Assembly (NCBI GenBank): GCA_002171735.1
Contig: NHDO01000076.1
Location: 16,134 to 49,191, forward strand
Source of the DNA: Proteobacteria bacterium TMED61
GTDB lineage: Bacteria > Pseudomonadota > Gammaproteobacteria > Arenicellales > UBA868
Length of the DNA stretch: 33,058 nt
Direction of reading: 5' to 3'
Made by a program: the position numbers and the translations under genes. Shown piece by piece: positions 1 through 8,655 of the stretch (position 1 is its first letter; each line of letters begins with the position of its first letter). The notes beneath the pieces were generated by a model. It was not told where the DNA came from and made no database searches. It worked only from the letters and a program-made list of their open reading frames with translations.

Positions 1-167
1 CAGACAGTCCCCTTGGCTGCTGAGGTGAAACAGAAATGCAGTGGTCTTAACATCCCAGAAAGGACACCGAGTCGCACAAAAATGTGATCAACCCCACAAG
101 CGCGATTTTCTTCAGCGTACTCAGATGCCAGATCGATCAGACTCCGCGCTATGGAAAGTTCATGCAT
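1..167 (-). CDS. hypA: HypA/HybF family hydrogenase/nickel insertion protein, N-terminal part (truncated by window edge)
   Basis: Hand translation of the reverse complement from ATG at 167: MHELSIARSLIDLASEYAEENRACGVDHIFVRLGVLSGMLRPLHFCFTSAAKGTV...; MHELSI start is the HypA hallmark; directly precedes/follows hypB. Missing from supplied ORF track because it runs off the edge. Confidence 0.9.
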   Translation of the reverse strand, partial: MHELSIARSLIDLASEYAEENRACGVDHIFVRLGVLSGMLRPLHFCFTSAAKGTV

Positions 168-208
168 AAGAGATCTGATCAAGAAGAGATTTCGTTAACC
201 CGATTGCA

Positions 209-1144
209 TTAAACATGGTGCGATTGTGGCCGGGTTGATTGGGCCTGGCTTAGAAAATTTTCTGAAAGAGATGCTTGTTCGGCAGATATCCATTCCAACC
301 ACTTACTGATTCCCTCCCCATTCTGCGCAGAAAGCGTAATTACATGAATGTCGGGATTCACTTGACGGCCATACTGGATACACCGATCAAGATCAAAATT
401 AACGTAGGGTAGTAAATCAATTTTGTTAATGAGCATCACGCTCGCGGCGGCGAACATGTCCGGGTACTTGATAGGCTTATCTTCTCCTTCAGTGATCGAT
501 AAGAGCGCTACCTTATGTCGTTCACCTAGATCGAAACTGGCAGGGCATACGAGATTGCCCACATTTTCAATGAACAGCAAACCATTGGATTCCATTTTCA
601 GATCATCCATCGCATGCCCAATCGTATGAGCGTCGAGGTGACACCCTCTACCGGTATTAATCTGAACGGCAACCGCGCCAGTCTTGCGAATTCGATCGGC
701 ATCATTCGAAGTCTGTTGGTCTCCTTCAATAACATAGATTTTCTGGGAGTCACTTAAAGCGGTGATTGTTTTTTCCAATAGTGTCGTTTTCCCGGACCCT
801 GGACTAGAGACGAAGTTGAGACCCAGCACGCTTTTTTGGTGGAGGAAGGTTCGGTTTACTTCAGCATGCTGTGAATTACGGTGGAGAATGTCCTGCTCGA
901 TTTCGATAAGTTTCGGATCGTCATGAGCGAGGGTTTGATGCCGTGTTGCGTGAACATGCTCGCCAAGAAGATGGGTCCCACTATCTGTAACGGACTCTCT
1001 CGGATGGGAGTGGCTTTCTGAATGGGTATGTCCGTGTTCTGACCCATGGTGATGATGCCGATCGGACGAGTCCCCTGTCATTTTGGTAACCGTCGCACCT
1101 TTTACGGATAGGTTTTCGCTGGTGCAACCACATACTCCACACAT
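209..1144 (-). CDS. hypB: HypB-type GTPase, nickel incorporation
   Basis: Internal start gives MCGVCGC N-terminus typical of HypB; His-rich stretch; P-loop SSPGSGKTTLLEKT; ENVGNLVCPASFDLGE and NKIDLLPY G-protein motifs. Start moved from 1231 to 1144. Confidence 0.93.
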   Translation of the reverse strand: MCGVCGCTSENLSVKGATVTKMTGDSSDRHHHHGSEHGHTHSESHSHPRESVTDSGTHLLGEHVHATRHQTLAHDDPKLIEIEQDILHRNSQHAEVNRTFLHQKSVLGLNFVSSPGSGKTTLLEKTITALSDSQKIYVIEGDQQTSNDADRIRKTGAVAVQINTGRGCHLDAHTIGHAMDDLKMESNGLLFIENVGNLVCPASFDLGERHKVALLSITEGEDKPIKYPDMFAAASVMLINKIDLLPYVNFDLDRCIQYGRQVNPDIHVITLSAQNGEGISKWLEWISAEQASLSENFLSQAQSTRPQSHHV

Positions 1145-1352
1145 TGGATTCCTCCATCCCCAGTCCGATTTTTTGATCCATGAATACGGACCTGGGGTTG
1201 CTGATGATAATTTATGAAACTCTAGTTTCATTTTCTGAAAACTACAAGTTATATGCTACAGTTCTGCTGAAAACTGAGAGTTCATTTCTAATTGTTACGA
1301 ATTTCGTATTAGACGTACGGAAATAGCTGAAAGAAAACTGGGAATCGAAAAA

Positions 1353-1937
1353 GTGACAAGTAGCAACGCAAAGATGATTCCAATCATGGGAAAACGGGCC
1401 CGATCTGGAAAAGCCTTAAGACAAAAAGACGAGGGCGAGGATTCATCGGCGTATGACAGCCACGCCGACTCAGAGTCCCCAATATTTGATGACCTCAATC
1501 GAAAAATTCTTGAATATCTTCAAGAAGATGGAAGAGCGCCGTTTTCAACAATAGCGAGACAGTTGAACACCTCCGAAGGAACCATAAGGAACCGTGTCCA
1601 GAGAATGAAAGAGGCAGGAGCACTGCAAATCGCTGCCATCATTGATCCGATGGCGATACATTACAAAGTTGATGCAATGATTGGCTTGAATGTTGCCACC
1701 GAAAATCTTCCACGTCAGGTGGCCAAGCGGCTTGCTGAGTTAGAACAAATCACATTTATATTTTGGGTTGCGGGCCGGTTCGACCTGCTAGTCGAGGTGG
1801 TTTGCGGTTCCGACGGCGAGTTTCGTCAATTCATTGAGGATGAGCTCTATAGCCAGGCGGACGTTGCAGAATTTGAAGTGATGTCAGGAATTGAGATGTT
1901 TAAAAATCAGTTTATATTACGAGACGCAATAACATAA
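1353..1937 (+). CDS. Lrp/AsnC family transcriptional regulator
   Basis: AsnC-type HTH (LNRKILEYLQEDGRAPFSTIARQLNTSEGTIRNRVQRMKEAGAL) plus RAM-like C-terminal domain; GTG start. Confidence 0.9.
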   Translation: MTSSNAKMIPIMGKRARSGKALRQKDEGEDSSAYDSHADSESPIFDDLNRKILEYLQEDGRAPFSTIARQLNTSEGTIRNRVQRMKEAGALQIAAIIDPMAIHYKVDAMIGLNVATENLPRQVAKRLAELEQITFIFWVAGRFDLLVEVVCGSDGEFRQFIEDELYSQADVAEFEVMSGIEMFKNQFILRDAIT

Positions 1938-1979
1938 TCAGTTAATAGCCAGTTTCTACGAACCCCTAATGGTGATGTC

Positions 1980-3401
1980 ATGAATAAGAATTCTGAAGAA
2001 AAATTTATCCAAGCACTCCCCGATCTGAAACGAGTCAAAGAGGAGAAAAAAAGATTAGAAGCGGCGGGTGTTAAGTATATTTTTTCCTGTTGGATTGATC
2101 TTCTGGGTAGTCCGAAGACTAAGCCTGTGCCGATCAGTGATTTTGAAGCGTTGTGTATGGGTAAAGGGCCACAGTTCGCTGTTCATTCAGTTTCCTTTGT
2201 TCCTGAACTCAGTCCTGCAGATTCTGACCAGATTCCATTACCAGACCTGGATAGCTTGGTTATTTGTCCTTGGGATACCAGCTGTGCTTGGGTCTTTGCA
2301 GACCTTTGGTGGGAAGATAGTCCGTATAACATCTGCCCTAGAAGTCTATTGAAGCGGGTGGTCAAAGAGACTGCAGAGCAAGGTTATTCAGTGCATGCGG
2401 GTATCGAGCCAGAATTTATCGTGATGAAATGGGAAGACGGGCAACCGGTCAAGGCAATCGATGATGACCCACGTAGCGGGGCTGGCATACGGCCCCGTCG
2501 ACAGGCATTTGGCTACGATGTCGAATACTCGATAGATTCGATGGGCTTTCTTGGAGAGATGATCGATATTGTCGAAAATCTTGGATGGGATATGCACGAT
2601 GTTGTTTGTGAAGGGGCGTACTCACAATTTGAACTTGATTTCCATTACACCGATGTCCTTCAGATGGCAGATCGGTTCGTATTTTTACGGGTGATATTGA
2701 AAGAGATTGCCAAACGTCATGGAATGTTTGTGACATTCATGCCCAAGCCGACAACCGGCGACTGGCGCTCGGGAGCCCACCTTAATACGTCAATGCGCCC
2801 GATAAATGAGCCGGACAAAAATCTATTTGAAGGATCGAACGGGTCATGGGCGGATCCAGTGTATGCCGCCGTGGGAGGGCTTCTGCGTCATGGTGGAGCG
2901 CTTACGGCCTTGGCTTGCCCAACGGTCAACTCGTATAACGGACTGGTTCCGCGGGTAGGAGGTTTTGAAGGGGGTACCGTTACCTGGGCGCCAACTCATA
3001 TGACGTATGGCTACAATAATCGTTCCGCCATGTTGCGTTTGCCTCAGACTAGGTTTGCTATCGAGAATCGAGCGGCCGATATGTGCATGAATCCATATCT
3101 GTCACTTGCTATGACGTCGGCTGCGATGACCGAAGGGGTTGTAAACAACTATTCACCAGGCGAGCCTCTCAACTCAGACTTATACAACATGGATGCTGCT
3201 GCGATAAAAGAATCCGGCGCTCAGCGATTGCCACGAAATTTGTTGGAAGCATTGGAAACCTTGCAGACTGATGAACTCGCTTTGAAGGTATTGGGCGAAC
3301 CTCTGCGAAATTCTTTCCTTCAATACAAGTTTGACGAATGGGAAAGGTATCACCAGACAGTGACCGATTGGGAGGTTACCGAGTATCTCCGTCTTTACTG
3401 A
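1980..3401 (+). CDS. Glutamine synthetase homologue, GlnT / gamma-glutamylmethylamide synthetase-like
   Basis: GS catalytic-domain motifs (IEPEFIVMKWE, GAHLNTSM, YGYNNRSAMLRLP, ENRAADMCMNPYLSLA); resembles GlnT/GmaS group more than GlnA; 42 bp after the AsnC gene. Confidence 0.85.
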   Translation: MNKNSEEKFIQALPDLKRVKEEKKRLEAAGVKYIFSCWIDLLGSPKTKPVPISDFEALCMGKGPQFAVHSVSFVPELSPADSDQIPLPDLDSLVICPWDTSCAWVFADLWWEDSPYNICPRSLLKRVVKETAEQGYSVHAGIEPEFIVMKWEDGQPVKAIDDDPRSGAGIRPRRQAFGYDVEYSIDSMGFLGEMIDIVENLGWDMHDVVCEGAYSQFELDFHYTDVLQMADRFVFLRVILKEIAKRHGMFVTFMPKPTTGDWRSGAHLNTSMRPINEPDKNLFEGSNGSWADPVYAAVGGLLRHGGALTALACPTVNSYNGLVPRVGGFEGGTVTWAPTHMTYGYNNRSAMLRLPQTRFAIENRAADMCMNPYLSLAMTSAAMTEGVVNNYSPGEPLNSDLYNMDAAAIKESGAQRLPRNLLEALETLQTDELALKVLGEPLRNSFLQYKFDEWERYHQTVTDWEVTEYLRLY

Positions 3402-3521
3402 GACTTGCGATCCGCCTCTGTTGCCGGAAAACGTCCAGTCGACCGCGTTTGGCCTGTACGCCAAATACTTGTCAAATTCGGAATCCACTGTAGGCCAATC
3501 CGCGCCCTGAGATCAGAAACG

Positions 3522-4136
3522 ATGAATGGCGAAACCGTTGCATTTGCTCAGATGAAGGACGCCACCCAAGCGGACTACGATCTGCTGTCCAGCAAGTTCC
3601 AGCCCTATCGGGAAGCAACGGTCGAGCGCGTCCTTGAAACGTTACAGCGTCAGGCGACCGAGCGCGAAAGCGGGCACCAGATTCACCGGCTCGACCACGC
3701 GTTGCAGTGTGCTACCCGCGCACGCGCTGATGGCGCCGATCTCGATTGGATTGCGGCTGCGCTACTGCACGACATCGGTGACGGACTTGCGCCGATGAAC
3801 CACGATCGTTTCGCCGCTGAGATATTACGACCATTTCTTCGCGAGGAGGTCACCTGGGTGGTCGCCCATCACGGCGCGTTCCAGTTGACCTACTCGGGCG
3901 AATTCACTGACCGAGATCCAAATACGCGCGAACAGTTCAGTGATAGCCCGTATTATCAGTCCTGCATCGATTTCTGTGAGCGCTGGGATCAGAGTAGCTT
4001 CGACCCGCGCTATGCGAACGATCCGCTGGATAGTTTTCGCGTTGAGATCGACACCATATTCGCCAGGATGCCGTTTGATCCTGGCCATCTACGCGCCGGT
4101 GAAGTTTTAGGACTGCCTAGCGCGGCGGCCCAGTAG
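3522..4136 (+). CDS. HD-domain protein resembling PhnZ/TmpB-type mixed-valent diiron oxygenases
   Basis: HRLDHALQCATRARADGADLDWIAAALLHDIGD...MNHDRFA...VVAHHGAF...FCERWDQSSFD: H/HD/H/H/D pattern of the family. Start MNGETV at 3522 preferred over 3405. Confidence 0.75.
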   Translation: MNGETVAFAQMKDATQADYDLLSSKFQPYREATVERVLETLQRQATERESGHQIHRLDHALQCATRARADGADLDWIAAALLHDIGDGLAPMNHDRFAAEILRPFLREEVTWVVAHHGAFQLTYSGEFTDRDPNTREQFSDSPYYQSCIDFCERWDQSSFDPRYANDPLDSFRVEIDTIFARMPFDPGHLRAGEVLGLPSAAAQ

Positions 4137-4234
4137 TTGTATTTATAAACACAACGACTTTGCCGAATCGCATACAGGATTTATGCTTTTTTCCCAACTC
4201 TAAAAGCGTGTTATCAGTCTCGTCCTAGGGTAAC

Positions 4235-5086
4235 GTGAGCGTGATGATCAGTAAGAGTCATTTCCAACAAGACATTAAGAGCATGCAGCTCTATTGTCAC
4301 GTTGATAGAGTGCTGACCGAGCTTCGGGCACTGGGCAAGGATGACGATGAACCGTTGTCCGCATCTGAGCTCACGCCGTTTGACCAGTTGCACTATCACG
4401 GCACTGAGTCAGTAGATCTGGCAGTTGAACGTGCCAAGATTTCGGCAGATAGCTCTGTTCTGGAAATCGGCTCGGGGCTGGGAGGGCCAGCCCGTCATAT
4501 CGCTGCAACAGCAGGCGCAAGAGTTACAGCACTGGAACTCCAGAGGGACCAGAATGCGCTTGCATCAAAGCTAACCGCACGCTGCGCTCTTTCGGAAAAG
4601 GTAAAGCATATTTGCGGCGACTTTTTGACATACGACGGGTCTGGGTCGCATTTCGATGTAATTGCAAGTTGGCTTGCGCTTTATCATATTCGCGAGCGCA
4701 GCCAACTACTGGATCGATGTTGTGCGCTGCTGAACCCAGGTGGGTATTTCTTCGCAGAGGATCTTTATGCTCGCGAGAGACTTACTCAGGATGAGGAATC
4801 AGAACTGGCGACTGAGTTGTTTGCAATGCATCTGCCGGACTATGACGCCTATCTTCAGGATTTAGCCGCGGCTGGGCTATGCCTCGAAACGGTAGAGGAA
4901 ATGTCTGATGATTGGACAGAGTTTACGCGGATGCGTCAACTCAACTATCGCGCCCAGAGACCGCGACACATTGCCTTACATGGTGAGGCGGTATATCAAA
5001 GCATGGACCATTTTTATGAGGTAGTAACGCGTCACTTTACTAGTGGCAAGCTTGGCGGCCTTAGGGTTGTTGCTCGCAAAGCCTAG
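4235..5086 (+). CDS. SAM-dependent methyltransferase, sarcosine/dimethylglycine N-methyltransferase-like
   Basis: FDQLHYHGTESVDLAVERAKI...VLEIGSGLGGPARHIA SAM-binding motif; the FDQ-HYHGT region is typical of SDMT-like enzymes. Confidence 0.8.
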   Translation: MSVMISKSHFQQDIKSMQLYCHVDRVLTELRALGKDDDEPLSASELTPFDQLHYHGTESVDLAVERAKISADSSVLEIGSGLGGPARHIAATAGARVTALELQRDQNALASKLTARCALSEKVKHICGDFLTYDGSGSHFDVIASWLALYHIRERSQLLDRCCALLNPGGYFFAEDLYARERLTQDEESELATELFAMHLPDYDAYLQDLAAAGLCLETVEEMSDDWTEFTRMRQLNYRAQRPRHIALHGEAVYQSMDHFYEVVTRHFTSGKLGGLRVVARKA

Positions 5087-5108
5087 CAAGGAGACTGACA
5101 AGGGGATC

Positions 5109-5130
5109 GTCTCTGTACTTAACCAGAGAC
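5109..5130. terminator. Hairpin between convergent genes, possible terminator
   Basis: Perfect 7-bp inverted repeat GTCTCTG-tacttaac-CAGAGAC in the convergent intergenic region; no T-run, so weak. Confidence 0.35.
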
Positions 5131-5192
5131 ACTTGTTGCGGCCCAATACCTGTAGATTATTCAGCTGAGCCTGAGCTTATGCTCCTCGCGAC

Positions 5193-5651
5193 CTAGAAAA
5201 AGTTCATGAAGCGTGTATACCCTTCAGATGGCCAAAGGGTTTCGAAATCGTAGCCTTCTTCAAACGCAGGAACATCTTCTGGAATCTCGATCCAGGAAAC
5301 TTTCTGTTTAATATGTAGATGGACACCCGGCGGGAACTGATCTGGATTCTGTAACGTCCCGACTTTAACGACCCCCCATTCTCTTTGTCCCTCGTAGTAA
5401 CTAATGATGGCAGTGCCACACGATTCACAGCGATCGACCTCATGAGGGTTACCGCTGCCAGACGCACCAAAAACCGAGCGCAGCGTACCCGACAATAAAT
5501 GAAAGTGGGCATTTTCAATAAAGGCGTGCGCAATAAAGGCGCTGCCGGTTTGTTGCTTGCACAAACTGCAGTGGCAGGCGTGAACGAACATCGGTTCTTT
5601 GCTGAGCTCGTAATTAACCTCTCCACACGAGCACTGACCGTTGATCTTCAT
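5193..5651 (-). CDS. GFA-family (glutathione-dependent formaldehyde-activating-like / CENP-V) zinc protein
   Basis: MKINGQCSCGEVNYEL...ACHCSLCKQQTGSAFIAHAF...CESCGTAI Cys pattern; start set at 5651. Confidence 0.85.
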   Translation of the reverse strand: MKINGQCSCGEVNYELSKEPMFVHACHCSLCKQQTGSAFIAHAFIENAHFHLLSGTLRSVFGASGSGNPHEVDRCESCGTAIISYYEGQREWGVVKVGTLQNPDQFPPGVHLHIKQKVSWIEIPEDVPAFEEGYDFETLWPSEGYTRFMNFF

Positions 5652-5700
5652 TGGTGTTCTCCAGTTTTGTTCGCGTGATATGGATAGTTCTCGCCCCTGA

Positions 5701-6813
5701 TCAGGATAAGGATTTAAGTACCCATCTTTGAAAGTCATGAACCGCATGTTCACTAAAATAACTTCGGGCTTCGTTGGCCACAAAGCGGCCCTGACTGTAA
5801 CCGAGACTATGTAAACCTTTTTGAACTGTCTCGCAAAGTGGTATGTCTTCTTCACGAACCACGTTGATGAAGTCAATTACTTTCTGTTGCTCTTCGTTGA
5901 GTTCGCTAGTTGGAAAGTACCACTCACAGATCTGCATCGTCTTTTCCGGCCCTGCCGGCAGATGGAAGAAGACGTTGAGATACCCCCCGGGGTAAACCTC
6001 AAGAGCCCAGTTAGGCCATAGAAGCCAGCTGCCAAACTCACGCTCTTCACTTTTTTGGTCTTCTGCTTTTTTATACCCGCTGGCCCCACTCACACCACGG
6101 CTGGCATGACTGTGGTATTTCTTATGCACGGTAATCTGATAGGACTCCATATCGAGCGACCCTTGCGCGAGGCTTGGATGCTGATTCGGACAGTGATAGC
6201 ACTCTGAGTAGTTCTCCACCGAGTTTTTCCAATTTGCAGCTAGAGGAATCACGCGCTCGTCGGCGAATTTGAGTTCAGAGACTTTGGGTGACAGGTCGAA
6301 AACTTCTTTCTCAAATTCCTCGAGATCCGTCATCAGAGGTTCGGCGTCCGGATCAAGATTGATAAAGACAAAGCCACAGAATAGTTCTGCCCGGACCGCA
6401 CTCAGGCATATCTCAGATGTTGAAAAATCCTTAACCTCCTCGCTATGCAGGGCCTGCCGTAACTCCCCGGTCAGTTCATAGGTCCATCGATGGTAGGGGC
6501 AGACGATCGCAGAACTTACGCTACCGTTGTCTTCAAGCAAACGATGGGCACGGTGCTGGCAGACGTTGTGGAAAGCCCGAAGGTTGCCGTCCTCGCCTCG
6601 GACAACGACTACGCTCTGGTCACCAATGTCACGCACAAAATAACTGCCCACAGACCCAAGTCGAGAGACATGACAAACATATTGCCATGTCCGGTAAAAG
6701 ATCTTTTCCTGCTCCTGTTTGTAGATCTCTGGATCGAAGTAATACTGCCCCGGAAGCGTATAAGAAGACAGGGGGTTGTCAGTGAATCGCCCTGGGTCAG
6801 GCAGGTGATTCAT
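5701..6813 (-). CDS. Rieske non-heme iron oxygenase, large subunit, CntA/GbcA-like (quaternary amine group)
   Basis: Rieske motif CQHRAH...CPYHRW; mononuclear Fe motif ENYSECYHCPNQH with Glu at the bridging position. Confidence 0.88.
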   Translation of the reverse strand: MNHLPDPGRFTDNPLSSYTLPGQYYFDPEIYKQEQEKIFYRTWQYVCHVSRLGSVGSYFVRDIGDQSVVVVRGEDGNLRAFHNVCQHRAHRLLEDNGSVSSAIVCPYHRWTYELTGELRQALHSEEVKDFSTSEICLSAVRAELFCGFVFINLDPDAEPLMTDLEEFEKEVFDLSPKVSELKFADERVIPLAANWKNSVENYSECYHCPNQHPSLAQGSLDMESYQITVHKKYHSHASRGVSGASGYKKAEDQKSEEREFGSWLLWPNWALEVYPGGYLNVFFHLPAGPEKTMQICEWYFPTSELNEEQQKVIDFINVVREEDIPLCETVQKGLHSLGYSQGRFVANEARSYFSEHAVHDFQRWVLKSLS

Positions 6814-6824
6814 ATCAGGAAGCC

Positions 6825-7664
6825 CTATAGTGCGGAAGTTCTGTAGCCATCTTCCCGCCAGGTGATGGGAAAGTGGTTTTCGTCCATTATATTGTCCCCA
6901 AGGCGTTTATAACGGCTGTAGATCGGCCCTGTGCCTTCATGAAAATGAGCCGGGTTGTATAGCGCATCACTACGCATGCCGTGCATCACCAATGAGCGCC
7001 TGGGATCAGGAGAATGGTTGAATCCGGAACCGTGCCAGGTCCAACCATGGTGAAACGAGCCGCCGCCTTTTGGCACTTCCACGTAAACAATTTCGGGCTC
7101 GATGCCTTCTTGTTCAGCCGCAATCTCCATATAGCGTCGGTAGTGTTCCGGGCCGTGGAACTCTCCTTCAGGCCTGGAGTGACGCCATCGATGAGAACCG
7201 CGGACAAATTCAATGGTACCGCCATCCCGAGTGGTTTCATCCAAGGCAATCCAGCAACTGAGGAGTTCAGAGGGCCTGAACCAACTGAGGAATGAATTAT
7301 CCTGGTGGTATCCAAGCGACCGGGTCTGCGGGGGCTTCCACAGGACGTTATCCGACATCACCCGGGTACCCGGCCACTCCCCAAGCGTGGCGATGGCTTG
7401 GCCGATGTCAGGCCGGGTAACGACTTTGGCGATCGCGATATTCGCCTTCCATCCGTTACAGATCTGCCGGGTCAGTGAAGGGTCTCCCGTACTTTGCTGC
7501 CAGTTGACCTCGTCAGGGCTAACGCCGGTTTCAAACTCACCTTTGAAAAGCCGTTCGAAAGTTTCCCTTAAGATCTCAACGGTGTCTTCATCTATCAGCC
7601 TTTCGACAACGAGGAACCCGTCCCGGTCAAAGTTGGCTTTTTGTTGGGCTGTCAGTTCAAACAT
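6825..7664 (-). CDS. Phytanoyl-CoA dioxygenase (PhyH) family Fe(II)/2OG oxygenase
   Basis: FDRDGFLVVERLIDEDTV N-terminus; YHQDNSFLSW (HxD), RDGGTIEFVRGSHRW, distal HHGWTWHGSGFN. Start set at 7664. Confidence 0.88.
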   Translation of the reverse strand: MFELTAQQKANFDRDGFLVVERLIDEDTVEILRETFERLFKGEFETGVSPDEVNWQQSTGDPSLTRQICNGWKANIAIAKVVTRPDIGQAIATLGEWPGTRVMSDNVLWKPPQTRSLGYHQDNSFLSWFRPSELLSCWIALDETTRDGGTIEFVRGSHRWRHSRPEGEFHGPEHYRRYMEIAAEQEGIEPEIVYVEVPKGGGSFHHGWTWHGSGFNHSPDPRRSLVMHGMRSDALYNPAHFHEGTGPIYSRYKRLGDNIMDENHFPITWREDGYRTSAL

Positions 7665-7717
7665 TGATTGCTTCCACGAAATCCCCACGAGACGGGATGT
7701 GGATGCGCTACCAGAGT

Positions 7718-8614
7718 TCAGACCACATGACTAAGCTCGCAGATGTGTTCTTTGCGTACACCGCAACAGCCCCCGATCACCTGAACCCCTTGATCCATCC
7801 AGCGTTTTGACGCAGAGGCGTAGTCTGCTGGAGATATCATGTCATCAAATATTGCTTTGGTTTCAGCTCTGTCAAATTGACAGACGTGCGCATATACCCC
7901 GATGGCGCCATTCCAGTGCGTTTTCAGGATCCCAAGACACTCGTCAATACAGTCGACTTCGGTGTGCATGATACTGATCAGGGGTAGGTTCTTGTCTTTA
8001 ACTGCCGCAAGAGCGTCCTCTAAAGGTTCACCACCCAAAAGACACATTTTGCCATCAATGGGTTTTACAGAGACACCGGCCCACACCGGCAACCCGCTCG
8101 CCTCGGCACCATCAACGCAAGCGAGCAAACGGTCTATGTGACTCAACATTTCTAACATGATGAGATCGCATCCACCTTTAGCCATCAGTACAGCCTGATC
8201 TCGGCTGTTTGTTTCCAGTTCGCCCAAAGACGGCTTCTCTTTTGTCCACATCCAGTGGGTAATCCCCCCGGCAACGAGCGCACTGGGATTCCCGGAACCG
8301 TCTCGCGCCTCATTTGCAAGTCGCACGGCCGCATTGGTCAGAGCTTCAAATCGATCTTCTATCCCGGCTGAGCGAAGGCAATGTCGCGAGGAACTGAAGG
8401 TATTGGTGATAATGATTTCTGCTCCGCACTCAATATATTCTTCATGAATGGTCCGGACGATCTCAGGGTGAGAAAGGGCGGCACCGCTATTCCAGGTATT
8501 AACGATCTGCGGAACGCCACGGCGCTCACACTCTGTGCCGGTTGCCCCGTCGATCAGTATGCACTCTCCGGCACGGATCCGGTCCCAAACCGCTTGATAA
8601 CGTTTGGTCGACAT
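7718..8614 (-). CDS. Homocysteine S-methyltransferase family protein (betaine-homocysteine MT / MmuM-like)
   Basis: ILIDGATGTECERRG start motif, ITNTFSSS, C-terminal VIGGCCGV zinc motif. Confidence 0.88.
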   Translation of the reverse strand: MSTKRYQAVWDRIRAGECILIDGATGTECERRGVPQIVNTWNSGAALSHPEIVRTIHEEYIECGAEIIITNTFSSSRHCLRSAGIEDRFEALTNAAVRLANEARDGSGNPSALVAGGITHWMWTKEKPSLGELETNSRDQAVLMAKGGCDLIMLEMLSHIDRLLACVDGAEASGLPVWAGVSVKPIDGKMCLLGGEPLEDALAAVKDKNLPLISIMHTEVDCIDECLGILKTHWNGAIGVYAHVCQFDRAETKAIFDDMISPADYASASKRWMDQGVQVIGGCCGVRKEHICELSHVV

Positions 8615-8655
8615 CGTTTATGTTGTTCCTTTAGCGTTTACCGTAACTTTTATGG

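Noticed and set aside
3405-3521. N-terminal extension of the HD protein ORF
   Set aside because: Extension MRSASVAGKRPVDRV... shows no conserved feature; ATG at 3522 gives a better HD-family N-terminus.
7213-7734. 173-aa plus-strand ORF opposite the PhyH gene
   Set aside because: Low-complexity Ser/Arg-rich shadow frame of a well-supported enzyme gene.
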